The notes: a model not told the origin generated them from the letters alone. A stretch of 64,000 nucleotides of DNA from Arthrobacter globiformis (GCF_030815865.1 NZ_JAUSXI010000001.1:1240001-1304000), one strand, 5' to 3'. Positions 50,387 through 59,478 are shown, counted from the stretch's first letter. Program-made: numbers and translations.

Positions 50387-51322
50387 ATGGGGCGCGTGAG
50401 GCGGACCTGTCTGGCGATGTCGCTGTTACTCGTAGCTTTGACCCTTTACACGAGCGCAGCTCACGCTCACGGAACTCCGATTGTCGGCTTTGAAGACACC
50501 GGCATCGACGTCAACGCAACCAACTGGTGGCGCGATGAGGAAACCGGGGAGATTGTTCCGGCACCGCTGGGCCACGTCAATAGCGACCCGAACCAATACA
50601 ACGCTTTTCCGCAGTGTCAAGTGGACGACGGCAACTTAGCTATTGATTGCTTGGCAAAGCAGCGCGTGTGTCCACCGAGAGCCGATGGCAAGCCCGGCGT
50701 TCCGGTGATCTGGAAGGTCGCCCCTAGGTCGGTAGAGAATCCTACTTGGACGGACTGGACAGGGAATGGCGGCGGCCCCACATGTCTCTACGACAGGAAC
50801 CCCGAAGACCTTCTGCCCCGAATCGCGGCTCGCATTCAGAAGGAATTCGATAGGCTGCCCGTCATCCCGGGAACGTTGACCGCGCAGCCCAGCCCGCATA
50901 CTCTCCGTGGCGCCGAGACCAACTTCTACGCCAAAGCCACAGAGCAGTTATTCGACATCACCATCCTGGCCCAAAAAATTCACATCATCGCCAAACCTGT
51001 CCAGTACCGCTGGAACTACGGTGACGGGACATCGCTAGGCCCCACGACCACCATGGGCGGCCCGCTCCCGCAGGACCGCTGGGGTGAGAAGACCCGGACC
51101 AGCCACGCCTATGCAGTGATCGGCGACTTCAACGTCGTCCTCACCACTTACTTCCAGGGAACCTACTCTGTAAACGGCGGGCCGGCTCTTCCCATCCCGA
51201 ATCAAGGCCTGTTCAGCTCTCCGGCCCAGACGGTGAGCGTTTGGCGCTCGGTAACGCGGAATTACGCGGACGACTGTCTGACCAATCCGCGGGGTGAGGG
51301 CTGCCCGGGTTCAGCTGGATGA
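50387..51322 (+). CDS. Secreted PKD-domain-like protein
   Basis: This 311-aa protein has a signal peptide (SLLLVALTLYTSAAHAHG, cleavage near residue 29), then a region with several Cys (FPQCQVDDGNLAIDCLAKQR, GGPTCLYDRNPED) and a PKD-like domain (about 195-290) with VQYRWNYGDGTSLGPT and SHAYAVIGDFNVVLTTYF, the classic WxFGDG/Y-x4-Y pattern. PKD domains act outside the cell in adhesion or protein contacts. The ATG at 50387 follows the DUF6318-like lipoprotein gene almost directly, so the two are cotranscribed. Codon usage is less GC-biased than the neighbours. Confidence 0.78.
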   Translation: MGRVRRTCLAMSLLLVALTLYTSAAHAHGTPIVGFEDTGIDVNATNWWRDEETGEIVPAPLGHVNSDPNQYNAFPQCQVDDGNLAIDCLAKQRVCPPRADGKPGVPVIWKVAPRSVENPTWTDWTGNGGGPTCLYDRNPEDLLPRIAARIQKEFDRLPVIPGTLTAQPSPHTLRGAETNFYAKATEQLFDITILAQKIHIIAKPVQYRWNYGDGTSLGPTTTMGGPLPQDRWGEKTRTSHAYAVIGDFNVVLTTYFQGTYSVNGGPALPIPNQGLFSSPAQTVSVWRSVTRNYADDCLTNPRGEGCPGSAG

Positions 51323-51369
51323 AAGGCCGGTGACAGCATTGAATTCGCGCCCCTGCTCAACGTGGACAC

Positions 51370-51444
51370 TCTGGCGACCCGTACGACTCGGGCGAGATAG
51401 TGATCGCCAACGTCGACGGGCGTCACGCCTGCCGAGTCACCTGA
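51370..51444 (+). pseudogene. Short remnant of a TolB/PD40-like coding end
   Basis: One frame reads SGDPYDSGEIVIANVDGRHA then CRVT and a TGA. The wording (DSGEIVIANVDG...RVT) is like one blade of a TolB-type beta propeller, and the codons have high G/C third positions. No upstream start or longer domain is present, since a TGA lies 30 bases earlier. It is probably decayed sequence between the PKD gene and the patatin gene; chance is not excluded. Confidence 0.25.
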
Positions 51445-51455
51445 TTTCGAGAGCG

Positions 51456-52451
51456 TCAGCGCCAGAACGCGGTGAGCTGTTCGGCAAGGGCTCTGCCTTG
51501 GTTGGAACCCGCTCGAGCAGCGGGCGGACGCAGCGACAGATCCATCGCATTGGCGCCGAACATGTGCTCGGAGTTGCTATCCGGGAAGATCGTTTCGACT
51601 CTGCTGCCGCGTGCGCGTAGCTCGTCGACCTGTGTTGCGAGATGCATGCCCCAGCCCACCGGCGTCCGTGTTCTGCCCCCGAATGGCGAGAGCACCAGCA
51701 CCCGTGCGTATCTGGCTGCGAGATCGGCATTGTCGGCGTTGGATCGGTAGCCGCCGTCGATGTATCTGCTGTCGCCGATCCTGTAGGCGAAGCTACTGGC
51801 ACAGCTTGCGGCGACTGCGTCCACCAAGTCGACCCCGCTATGGCGGTCGAACACGACCGGTTCACCGGTTAGGGCATCGACGGCCGTGATGAGCATCCGC
51901 CGTTCCGGCCAAAGCTGACTGGGAAGCCGGGCGGCGACGGTAGCGCGCCACCGCGTTTGCCCGGAACCGTCCGACGACGCATCCATTTCCAGTGCCGCCG
52001 CGCCCACTCTGCGGCGCATGTCGGCCGCATCCTCGGCGGCAGCGATGATTGCGCCCGTTCTCTCCATGTGGTCCGCCGCCGACCTGATCGGAACGCGTCC
52101 ACCGTCGGATCCGACGGGACCGGTCCGTTGCTGGGGTGCCGCGGCAAGGATGGCGGCAAACAGCTCGCCCGGGGTCGCTCCGGCTATCTGGGCCGCGGCC
52201 GTCGATCCGGCCGACGTCCCGATGACCAGATCAGCGTCGGTCACATCGAGCGCGGCCTCGAACAGGCCAGCAATGACGCCAATCAACCACGCGTTGCCTG
52301 TCGATCCGCCGCCACCAAGGACCAAAGCTCGCTCGCCCACGGCGCGCACCCGCTTTGTGGCGTCGACCTGCGGCTGATCCTGGTCGGACGTCGGCCGGTC
52401 GGAGGCCGTCGTCAAGGTGGTGTTCAGAGTTGAAGAAGGTGTTGTGTTCAT
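51456..52451 (-). CDS. Patatin-like phospholipase
   Basis: This 331-aa protein has the patatin fold. ALVLGGGGSTGNAWLIGVIAG is the oxyanion-hole loop, VIGTSAGSTAAAQ contains the GxSxG nucleophile Ser, and SRYIDGGYRSNADNADL carries the catalytic Asp of the DGG/DGA motif. It lacks a signal peptide; the N-terminal 35 residues are low-complexity (Thr/Ser/Asp/Gln). Lipid acyl hydrolase activity in the cytosol or at the membrane is inferred. AAAGG lies before the ATG. A 19-codon open frame with a much stronger ribosome site precedes it on the same strand. Confidence 0.85.
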   Translation of the reverse strand: MNTTPSSTLNTTLTTASDRPTSDQDQPQVDATKRVRAVGERALVLGGGGSTGNAWLIGVIAGLFEAALDVTDADLVIGTSAGSTAAAQIAGATPGELFAAILAAAPQQRTGPVGSDGGRVPIRSAADHMERTGAIIAAAEDAADMRRRVGAAALEMDASSDGSGQTRWRATVAARLPSQLWPERRMLITAVDALTGEPVVFDRHSGVDLVDAVAASCASSFAYRIGDSRYIDGGYRSNADNADLAARYARVLVLSPFGGRTRTPVGWGMHLATQVDELRARGSRVETIFPDSNSEHMFGANAMDLSLRPPAARAGSNQGRALAEQLTAFWR

Positions 52452-52497
52452 GGGAGTCGCCTTTCGCGAATTGCCAGTTAGGCGCTCCCGGTGGCGA

Positions 52498-52557
52498 CTA
52501 GCTCAGCCGCGCGATCTTGGACTGCAGGGGAGCACCCGGTGCGGATACTGCGTTCAT
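52498..52557 (-). CDS. Possible 19-aa leader peptide before the patatin gene
   Basis: The frame encodes MNAVSAPGAPLQSKIARLS. It is preceded by AGGAGGTGAGACCC-ATG, the best Shine-Dalgarno sequence nearby, with optimal spacing. Its TAG is 46 bases before the patatin ATG. GTCGCC and GGCGAC in that spacer can pair and would partly hide the patatin ribosome site. This suggests a regulatory leader or a small protein. There is no homology evidence, so it remains tentative. Confidence 0.4.
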   Translation of the reverse strand: MNAVSAPGAPLQSKIARLS

Positions 52558-52766
52558 GGGTCTCACCTCCTGCCGATAGTTCACGATCACGGGAATGATC
52601 GCACACCAGTGTCGTGGTGCGCAATGGGCATCAAGCCGGCTGCCGTATCGCTGTCGAACGCGCCACCGTCCGCTGCTTGGGCTGGTGAACTCCGCCACAC
52701 CCGGAATAGTTGCACACGCTAGGCAGTTACAGCTCGTGAACCTGATGCATTCTGAAAGGACTCCGC

Positions 52767-53840
52767 ATGCTGTTTTCCCCGCTGACTCTCGGCGAGCTCG
52801 AACTTCCCAACCGTCTCGTCATGGCACCGTTGACGCGTGTCCGTACCGGCCAAGAGGGCGTCCCCGGACCGCTCGTGGTGGAGCACTACCGCCAGCGTGC
52901 ATCGCTCGGCCTGATCGTCAGCGAGGGAATCTACCCCAGCCCGGCCGGCCGCTCCTACCCTGGTCAGCCCGGGCTGGCGACCCCCGAGCAGATCGCCGGC
53001 TGGAAGAAGGTCACCGACGCAGTCCACGCCGAGGGCGGCCGGATTTTCGCCCAGATCATGCACGGTGGACGCGTCTCGCACGAGGACATCAACGGCGGCC
53101 ACCGCGTCGTGGCCCCCAGCGCGATTGCCGTCGAAGGTGAGACACGGACCTACAACGGCAAGCAGCCGCACCCGGTGCCGCACGAGCTCTCCGCCGACGA
53201 GCTGCCCGTCGTCCGCGAGGAAATCGTCACCGCGTCGCGCAATGCGATTGAGGCAGGGTTCGACGGCGTTGAGCTGCACTCCGCCAACGGATACCTTCTC
53301 CACGAGTTCCTGGCGCCGAACACCAACGTCCGCACCGACAGCTACGGCGGCTCGCCCGAAAACCGCGCCCGCTTCGTCATTGAGACAGTGAACGCCGTCG
53401 TGGAGGCGCTGGGCGCCAATCGCGTCGGCATCCGGATCTCGCCCGAACACAACGTGCAGGGCATCGAAGAGACCGATGCCGCAGACGTCCGGGCAACCTA
53501 CGAAGTACTGGTCAACTCCATCGCACCGCTGGACCTGGCCTACCTGAGCATCCTGCACGCCGAGCCGACCGGCGACCTGGTCCAGGACCTGCGGTCACGC
53601 TTCAACGGAACGTTCCTGGTCAACACCGGCTTCGGCGTCATCACCACGCGCGAGGAAGCCCTGTCGCTCGTGGCCGACGGCCACGCGGACGCCGTCGTGG
53701 TGGGCCGGCCCGCCATCGCCAACCCCGACCTCGCCCGCCGCTGGCGCGAGGGCCTGCCGCTGAACGAGCCGGACCAGTCCACGTTCTACGGCGAGGGCGC
53801 CAAGGGCTACACCGACTACCCGGTGTACCAGCCGGCCTAG
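52767..53840 (+). CDS. Old yellow enzyme-family alkene reductase
   Basis: This 357-aa flavoprotein is a full TIM barrel of the OYE/NemA type. NRLVMAPLTRVRTGQEGVPG binds FMN, RIFAQIMHGGRVSHEDINGG follows, VELHSANGYLLHEFLAPNTN holds the His/Asn substrate pair, and RTDSYGGSPENRARF and VVVGRPAIANPDLARR are standard. It reduces activated C=C bonds or nitro compounds with NAD(P)H. GAAAGGA lies before the ATG. It is followed by a strong terminator and is monocistronic. The physiological substrate is unknown. Confidence 0.92.
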   Translation: MLFSPLTLGELELPNRLVMAPLTRVRTGQEGVPGPLVVEHYRQRASLGLIVSEGIYPSPAGRSYPGQPGLATPEQIAGWKKVTDAVHAEGGRIFAQIMHGGRVSHEDINGGHRVVAPSAIAVEGETRTYNGKQPHPVPHELSADELPVVREEIVTASRNAIEAGFDGVELHSANGYLLHEFLAPNTNVRTDSYGGSPENRARFVIETVNAVVEALGANRVGIRISPEHNVQGIEETDAADVRATYEVLVNSIAPLDLAYLSILHAEPTGDLVQDLRSRFNGTFLVNTGFGVITTREEALSLVADGHADAVVVGRPAIANPDLARRWREGLPLNEPDQSTFYGEGAKGYTDYPVYQPA

Positions 53841-53872
53841 TCCTGGAGCTGCTCGTCCCCAGTCTCGTTAGT

Positions 53873-53914
53873 AACCACTGGAACCGCCCGTTCGCCGGGC
53901 GGTTCCAGTGGTTT
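53873..53914 (+). terminator. Terminator after the OYE gene
   Basis: AACCACTGGAACCGCCCG and CGGGCGGTTCCAGTGGTT form an 18-bp perfect stem with a TTCGC loop, ending in GTTTAA. It acts between the OYE gene and the GntR gene. Confidence 0.8.
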
Positions 53915-53999
53915 AACCGGCACCCGAACGGTCTCGGCAGTGGTGAGACGCCGCCCGGCGTGTCATTCGCGGGACTACCTTGCCGTCTTCCCTGAAGCG

Positions 54000-54013
54000 T
54001 CCCTATAGGATCT
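54000..54013. promoter_or_regulatory. GntR operator in its own leader
   Basis: TCCCTATAGGATCT lies four bases before the GntR ATG at 54018. The same 13-mer TCCCTATAGGATC recurs at 54935, and ATCCTATAGGAA lies at 55013, upstream of the regulated operon. Autoregulation is therefore likely. Confidence 0.65.
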
Positions 54014-54017
54014 GATC

Positions 54018-54749
54018 ATGCAGAAAGCGTCCAACGGCACCCGCGCCGGCAACCGGCCCGAGGATCAGACCGGGCGCAAGGGAGGCAGGACCGTTAGCCG
54101 TCAGGTCCTGGCCGACCACGTCTATGAGGAGCTGCTGGCCTCGCTCATGGACGGCAGGCTGGAACCCGGTGCCGCCGTCAGCATTGACGGAACTGCCCGC
54201 GAACTGGACGTTTCCCCGACCCCGGTCCGCGAGGCACTGGCTCGCCTGGAACACACCGGCATGGTCCGCAGGGTGGCGCTCAAGGGTTACCGTGTGGCGC
54301 CGGTGTTCACCCGCGAGGACTTCGCGGATCTCATGGAGGCCCGCCTCGCGATCGAGCCGGTCAACGCCCGTCTGGCCTGCATGCGCCTGAACCCGCACCG
54401 CCTCGGCGAGCTTGAACAGACAGTCGCCGATCTCAAGTCCGCACCGCGCGGCCCGTCTTTTGCCGAGTACAAGGACTACCTCGAGGCCGACGAGCGCTTC
54501 CACCAGCTGATTGCCCAGCAGACTGATAATCAGTTCCTCCTAGGTGCTTACGCTGCGCTAGGTGGACAGATCCAGCGCTTCCGGCTTTTCGGCGGCGTAG
54601 GCATCACAGACGCCGAGTACGCCATCGCGGAGCACCAGTCCGTCCTGGACGCATTGTCCAACGGCGATCCTGAGAAGGCTGAAGCCGCCATGGCCGCCCA
54701 CATTCAGAAGGTCCGCGAACGCGCCATGGCGGACGCCCCGGAGGAGTAG
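54018..54749 (+). CDS. GntR-family (FCD domain) regulator of the downstream operon
   Basis: This 243-aa protein has a GntR winged helix (VYEELLASLMDGRLEPGAAV; LDVSPTPVREALARLEHTGMV) and an FCD domain (FADLMEARLAIEPVNARLA; YLEADERFHQLIAQQTDNQF; EHQSVLDALSNGD) with Asp/His metal ligands. It is 302 bases upstream of an eight-gene catabolic operon on the same strand. The shared TCCTATAGGA palindromes indicate it controls itself and that operon, with a sugar or acid metabolite as inducer (inference). Confidence 0.88.
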   Translation: MQKASNGTRAGNRPEDQTGRKGGRTVSRQVLADHVYEELLASLMDGRLEPGAAVSIDGTARELDVSPTPVREALARLEHTGMVRRVALKGYRVAPVFTREDFADLMEARLAIEPVNARLACMRLNPHRLGELEQTVADLKSAPRGPSFAEYKDYLEADERFHQLIAQQTDNQFLLGAYAALGGQIQRFRLFGGVGITDAEYAIAEHQSVLDALSNGDPEKAEAAMAAHIQKVRERAMADAPEE

Positions 54750-54808
54750 CAGCGGCCGCCGCCGTAGGCGAGGCGGCAACCCGTCAGCACCGTGCACACC
54801 CCATGTAG

Positions 54809-54856
54809 GTAGCAGCAGAGGGCGTTCCCAGCGTTGGGAACGCCCTCTGCTGCTAC
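54809..54856. repeat. Dispersed palindrome, GTAGCAGCAGA family, copy 3
   Basis: GTAGCAGCAGAGGGCGTT plus CCCA pairs exactly with its complement around GCGT, a 22-bp perfect stem. It is the intact member closest to the copy split by the IS element (same GGGCGTTCCC core). It lies in the 302-base gap 54750-55051, which otherwise holds only the GntR operators and the operon promoter. Confidence 0.85.
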
Positions 54857-54933
54857 TCAGTTGGGGGAGGCGTAGCTTGGAAGATGCAACGACTTGATGC
54901 CTCGGGCGTGACGCCCTTCACATGCTGGAGGCA

Positions 54934-55024
54934 TCCCTATAGGATCTTCGATGGCTGGGTATCGCGACCTGCGCCGGGGAGTGTGATCTTGACAACTCCT
55001 ACGAGATAGTAAATCCTATAGGAA
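54934..55024 (+). promoter_or_regulatory. Operators/promoter of the GntR-controlled catabolic operon
   Basis: TCCCTATAGGATC (54935-54947) and ATCCTATAGGAA (55013-55024) flank an AT-richer patch with TTGACA (54989-54994) as -35 and TAGTAA (55007-55012) near -10. The second site directly follows the -10 and would overlap the transcription start, a classic repression arrangement. Confidence 0.6.
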
Positions 55025-55051
55025 ACAGGATTCCACAAGGGAGTGAACACC

Positions 55052-56047
55052 ATGGCTTACACCGCCGACAACTGGCCCATCACCGCGGCCCTGCTGCAGT
55101 TCCCGGGCGTCGACGCCCAAGGCGCCGACATCAACGACGCCGACGCCTCGGCTTGGGCCGAGGTGCTCACCGAGGTCAAGGAAGCCGGCTTTGCCAACGC
55201 CGACCTCACCGACAGCTGGGTCCGTCCCGGCGACCTGAGCAAGGAACGCCTCGCCGAATTCAAGCAGACGGCTGACAACGTCGGTATCGGGATCCCGGTC
55301 ATCTCCGCCATCCGCCGGAGTGTGATCCAGGAGGGCAAATGGGAAGACAACCTGGCCTACAGCCACCGCACCATCGAGGCCGCCGCTGAGCTCGGCTGCG
55401 AAGTTGTCTCCTTCGGCCTGCACCAGGCAATAACCCCGGAACAGCAGAAGCAGCTCTGGTTCTGGACCGTCGAAGGTCACAAGGACCCCGTCGGAAACAA
55501 GGAAGCCTGGAACAACGCCGTCACCCGTTTCCAGGAACTTGGCCGGCACGCCGCGGAGGCGGGTGTCCTGCTCTCGCTCGAGATGTACGAGGACACTTAC
55601 ATCGGTACCGCGGACTCCTCCGTGCAGTTCGTCCAGGATATCGGCCTGTCCAACGTGGGCCTCAACCCGGACCTGGGTAACCTGATCCGCCTGCACCGGC
55701 CCATCGAGGACTGGCGGGAAATGGTTGCCAAGACCCTGCCGTACTCCAACTACTGGCACATGAAGAACTACATCCGTGACGAGGACGTGGCCCGCGACAT
55801 GTACGTCGCCATGCCAGCTCCCATGGAAAACGGCCTCATCAACTACCGCGAAGCATTCAAGGTGGCTCTCTCCGTGGGCTTCCAGGGCATCCTATGCACC
55901 GAGCACTACGGCGGCGACGGCCTCTCCGTGACGGCCAGCAACCAGGAATACCTGCGCCGGCATGTCCTGCCCAAGAAGGACGGCTACGCCCTCGGCCAAA
56001 GCCAGGTGGCGCAGGGACGTCAGCAACCCGCCGTAGTCGCCCACTAG
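55052..56047 (+). CDS. Sugar isomerase-like TIM-barrel protein
   Basis: This 331-aa protein is of the xylose isomerase-like family. VKEAGFANADLTDSWV, VVSFGLHQAITPEQQ, LLSLEMYEDTYIGTADSS (Glu ligand), VGLNPDLGNLIRL (Asp) and YSNYWHMKNYIRDED (His) are plausible metal sites. The ATG at 55052 has AAGGGAG nine bases upstream; a GTG at 55043 is closer than usual. It is the first gene of the operon. An isomerase or epimerase acting on a four- or five-carbon keto sugar is inferred from the following kinase and RpiB genes. The exact substrate is unknown. Confidence 0.8.
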   Translation: MAYTADNWPITAALLQFPGVDAQGADINDADASAWAEVLTEVKEAGFANADLTDSWVRPGDLSKERLAEFKQTADNVGIGIPVISAIRRSVIQEGKWEDNLAYSHRTIEAAAELGCEVVSFGLHQAITPEQQKQLWFWTVEGHKDPVGNKEAWNNAVTRFQELGRHAAEAGVLLSLEMYEDTYIGTADSSVQFVQDIGLSNVGLNPDLGNLIRLHRPIEDWREMVAKTLPYSNYWHMKNYIRDEDVARDMYVAMPAPMENGLINYREAFKVALSVGFQGILCTEHYGGDGLSVTASNQEYLRRHVLPKKDGYALGQSQVAQGRQQPAVVAH

Positions 56048-56108
56048 GGACGCCCGGCACCAGAAACCCGCCAAAACTGACCAACCAATCCGGATTCAAT
56101 GAGGAACC

Positions 56109-57884
56109 ATGACCCAGATCTTCGACAATCCCGCTGATTTCGCAGATGAGGCGCTTGACGGCTTCGTCGCCGCCAACCGCGCGTATGTTGCGCGCGTGGA
56201 CGGCGGCGTAGTCCGCTCCACCGAGATCCCCGCCGGCCAGGTGGCACTTGTGGTGGGCGGAGGCTCCGGCCACTACCCCGCCTTCGCAGGCCTGGTCGGA
56301 CCCGGCCTAGCCGCCGGCTCCGCCTGCGGGAACATGTTCGCCTCGCCGGCCGCCGGCCAGGTCTACCGCGTGGCCAAGGCGGCAAACGCGGGCGGCGGCG
56401 TGCTGCTGAGCTACGGCAACTACGCCGGCGACGTACTGCACTTCGGCCAGGCGCAGCTCCGTCTCAACGCCGAGGGCATCGAGACGCGCACGGTGCTGGT
56501 CACGGACGACATTGCCAGCGCCCCGCTGGACCAGATCGAGAAGCGCCGCGGCATCGCCGGTGACCTGACGGTCTTCAAGATCGCGGGCGCCGCGGCTGAA
56601 GCAGGCTTGAGCCTTGACGAGGTGGAGCGCCTCGCCATTAAGACGAACCACCGCACGCGTTCACTGGGCGTGGCCTTCGACGGCTGCACCCTGCCCGGCG
56701 CGTCCGAGCCGCTGTTCCACGTTCCGGCCGGGCAGATGTCGCTGGGCCTGGGCATCCACGGCGAACCGGGCATCTCCGAGCACCCCATGCCCACCGCGTC
56801 CGAGCTTGCCGAGCTGCTGGTGTCCCGGCTCCTCGAGGACAAGCCGGACGGCGCCGGCGACCGCGTGGTTGCCATCGTCAACGGCCTGGGCACGGTCAAG
56901 TACGACGAGCTGTTCCTCCTCTTCGGCAAGATCGAAAAGCTCCTGAACGCCGCCAACCTGACCGTCGTGGAGCCGGAATGCGGCGAGCTCGTCACCAGCC
57001 TGGACATGTCCGGGCTCTCGCTCACCCTGCTGTGGCTCGACGACGAACTCGAACAGTTCTGGGGCGCGCCGGCCGACACCCCGGCCTACCGCAAGGGCAA
57101 CACCGCGCCGCGCGCCCGCCGCGAACTATCCAGTGCCGAAGACACGGCCGCCGAGAACACTGAAAAGGCAACGGCGGCGTCCGCTAACCTGGGCCGGCTG
57201 GCAGCCGCCGTCCTCGCCCAGGTGCGGGACGTCGTCGTCGAACACGAAGCGGAACTCGGCGACCTGGACGCGATTGCCGGCGACGGCGACCACGGCATCG
57301 GCATGCGCCGCGGCGTTGATGCGGCTGCCGCGGCCGGCGAGCAGAATGCAGCAGCCGGAGCCTCGGCTGAACGCGTGCTCACCGCCGCAGGCGAGGCCTG
57401 GAGCGAGCGCGCGGGCGGAACCTCGGGCGCACTGTGGGGGACGGCCGTGATGGCCGCAGGCCTCGCGCTGGGCAACCGCGATTCTTACGCCGCCGGCGAT
57501 GCGAACGCAGCCGTGTCCGCCTTCAGCAACGCCATCACCGAACTCGGCAAGGCAGAGCCGGGGGACAAGACCATGGTGGACGCCCTCCTGCCGTTCCGGG
57601 ACGCGTTCCAAGAAGCGTTCGACGGCGGCGCCTCCCTGGGCGATGCGCTCACCACCGCCGCTGCCGCGGCGAACGAAGCGGCCCGCCGGACCGCGGACCT
57701 GCGCCCCCTCAAGGGCCGCGCCCGCCCGCTGGCTGAAAAGAGCCTCGGCCACCCGGACCCCGGTGCAGTCTCGTTCGGACTGATTGCCGAGCGCGTGGCC
57801 ACCTACCTCGCATCTGATGCAGCCGATTCCACACCGGCCGCGTCCCACATGGCCTCGACGGCCGGAAAAGGAGCAACGGAATGA
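56109..57884 (+). CDS. Dihydroxyacetone-kinase-family kinase (fused DhaK-DhaL)
   Basis: This 591-aa protein joins a DhaK domain (1-330) to a DhaL domain (about 385-580), as in ATP-dependent DAK kinases. DhaK has [12 protein letters not shown] (His55), [13 protein letters not shown] (Asp108) and [14 protein letters not shown] (His217, the residue that forms the covalent link to the ketose). DhaL has [16 protein letters not shown] (Mg/ATP) and [12 protein letters not shown]. Besides dihydroxyacetone, relatives in Mycobacterium smegmatis (LerK, DerK) phosphorylate erythrulose. The downstream RpiB and TIM-like genes favour an erythrulose substrate. The Ala/Glu-rich linker is normal. Confidence 0.9.
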   Translation: MTQIFDNPADFADEALDGFVAANRAYVARVDGGVVRSTEIPAGQVALVVGGGSGHYPAFAGLVGPGLAAGSACGNMFASPAAGQVYRVAKAANAGGGVLLSYGNYAGDVLHFGQAQLRLNAEGIETRTVLVTDDIASAPLDQIEKRRGIAGDLTVFKIAGAAAEAGLSLDEVERLAIKTNHRTRSLGVAFDGCTLPGASEPLFHVPAGQMSLGLGIHGEPGISEHPMPTASELAELLVSRLLEDKPDGAGDRVVAIVNGLGTVKYDELFLLFGKIEKLLNAANLTVVEPECGELVTSLDMSGLSLTLLWLDDELEQFWGAPADTPAYRKGNTAPRARRELSSAEDTAAENTEKATAASANLGRLAAAVLAQVRDVVVEHEAELGDLDAIAGDGDHGIGMRRGVDAAAAAGEQNAAAGASAERVLTAAGEAWSERAGGTSGALWGTAVMAAGLALGNRDSYAAGDANAAVSAFSNAITELGKAEPGDKTMVDALLPFRDAFQEAFDGGASLGDALTTAAAAANEAARRTADLRPLKGRARPLAEKSLGHPDPGAVSFGLIAERVATYLASDAADSTPAASHMASTAGKGATE

Positions 57885-58363
57885 GCAATACAGAAGGCTG
57901 GCGCATTGTCATTGGCAACGATGAGGCCGGCGTCGAATACAAGGAAGCACTGAAGGCCCTGCTGGAGGCGGACCCTCGCGTTGCCTCCGTCGAGGACATT
58001 GGCGTCGCGGCCAACGACTCCACCGCGTACCCGCACCTCGCCGTCGCTGCCGCCCGCAAGGTGGCCGACGGCGACGCGGACCGCGCACTCCTGATCTGCG
58101 GAACCGGCCTCGGCGTGGCCATTGCCGCCAACAAGGTCCCCGGCATCCGCGCCGTCACCGCGCACGACAGCTACTCCGTGGAACGTTCCGTCCTCAGCAA
58201 CAACGCCCAGGTCCTCACCATGGGCCAGCGCGTCATCGGGCTGGAACTTGCCAAGAAGCTGGTGGGCGAATGGCTGGAGCACCGCTTCGACGAAAACTCC
58301 TCCTCCGCCGCCAAGGTGGACGCCATCTGCTCGTACGAACCCGACTACACGAAGGCCGACTGA
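57881..58363 (+). CDS. RpiB/LacAB-family isomerase
   Basis: This 160-aa protein has the RpiB pattern [46 protein letters not shown] (with the catalytic Cys and the phosphate-binding region) and [18 protein letters not shown]. Such enzymes isomerise ribose 5-phosphate or allose 6-phosphate; in the erythritol and threitol pathways (EryI, DerI) they convert D-erythrulose 4-phosphate to D-erythrose 4-phosphate. Context supports the latter. The start overlaps the kinase stop (ATGA), so the two are translated together. Confidence 0.88.
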   Translation: MSNTEGWRIVIGNDEAGVEYKEALKALLEADPRVASVEDIGVAANDSTAYPHLAVAAARKVADGDADRALLICGTGLGVAIAANKVPGIRAVTAHDSYSVERSVLSNNAQVLTMGQRVIGLELAKKLVGEWLEHRFDENSSSAAKVDAICSYEPDYTKAD

Positions 58364-58365
58364 AC

Positions 58366-59334
58366 ATGACCGAAACACCCACCAGCTCACGCAAGTTCGC
58401 CGTCGTCGGATCCGGCTACATGGGCGGCGGCATCGCCCAGGTCCTCGCCCTCGGCGGGGCCCGCGTTGCCCTCGCCGACGTATCGGCCGAGGTGGCACAG
58501 AAGAACTACGAGCGCCTGCTCACCGAGTCCGACCAGTTCGTGGCCGACGGGCTGTTCCCGGAAGGATCCACCGAGATCCTGAAGCAGAACCTCTGGGCCG
58601 CGAAGGACATCGAGGAAGCCGTGGCCGACGCCGACTTCATCGAGGAGGCGGTGCCCGAGGTCATCGGCATCAAGCACCAGACCCTGGCCCGCATCAGCGC
58701 CGCCGCCCGGCCGGACGCCATCATCGGCTCCAACACCTCCACCATCTCCATCGCGGAGCTCTCCCAGCCGGTCGCCAACCCGGAGCGCTTCCTCGGCGTG
58801 CACTTCTCCAACCCGTCGCCGTTCATCCCCGGTGTGGAAATCATCCCGCACGCAGGCACTTCGGCCGAGACCGTTGGCACCGTTCGCGACCTCGTCCACG
58901 CCGCCAACAAGCAGACCGCCGTGGTTAAGGACGTCACCGGATTCGTGCTCAACCGCCTGCAGTACGCGCTCTTCCACGAGGCAGCACAGCTGGTGGAACA
59001 GGGCATTGCCACGGCAGAGGACGTGGACACCCTGGTCCGCACCACCTTCGGCTTCCGGCTGCCGTTCTTCGGCCCCTTCGCCATCGCCGACATGGCAGGC
59101 CTGGACGTCTACAACTTCTGCTACAAGTCGCTGCAGACCGATTTCCCGGAGCGCTTCGCCACCCCGAAGATCCTCACGGACCTCGTGGAGGCAGGCAAGC
59201 TGGGCACCAAGACCGGCGCAGGCTTCCTGAACGTCCCGGCCGAGCGCACCCCCGAGCTAATCGCCTACCGCAACAAGGCCTACGTCGCCATGCAGAAGCT
59301 CATCGAGGAACTCGGCCCCGCGCCGATCAACTAA
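58366..59334 (+). CDS. 3-hydroxyacyl-CoA dehydrogenase-like oxidoreductase
   Basis: This 322-aa protein has the NAD-binding motif FAVVGSGYMGGGIAQVLALGG, the family loop IGSNTSTISIAELSQ, the catalytic His in GVHFSNPSPFIPGVEIIPHAG and the C-terminal helical domain (TGFVLNRLQYALFHEAAQL; GFRLPFFGPFAIADMAGLD). Two bases separate it from the RpiB gene. In carbohydrate operons members of this family oxidise polyhydroxy acids (for example L-gulonate 3-dehydrogenase) rather than acyl-CoA, and that is the likelier role here. It suggests that a sugar acid may also enter the pathway. Confidence 0.85.
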   Translation: MTETPTSSRKFAVVGSGYMGGGIAQVLALGGARVALADVSAEVAQKNYERLLTESDQFVADGLFPEGSTEILKQNLWAAKDIEEAVADADFIEEAVPEVIGIKHQTLARISAAARPDAIIGSNTSTISIAELSQPVANPERFLGVHFSNPSPFIPGVEIIPHAGTSAETVGTVRDLVHAANKQTAVVKDVTGFVLNRLQYALFHEAAQLVEQGIATAEDVDTLVRTTFGFRLPFFGPFAIADMAGLDVYNFCYKSLQTDFPERFATPKILTDLVEAGKLGTKTGAGFLNVPAERTPELIAYRNKAYVAMQKLIEELGPAPIN

Positions 59335-59478
59335 GCACCGATCAGCTAAGCACCACGGCAGGTGGGCGCTGCCTCCGGGCAGCTGCCCTCCTGTTGCGCT
59401 GCCCATTTCACCCGTGCCGGGCCGGGGCGGTTCACCGCCGGCAGCAACCGGTCCAGCAAACGACATAGGAGCACATCC

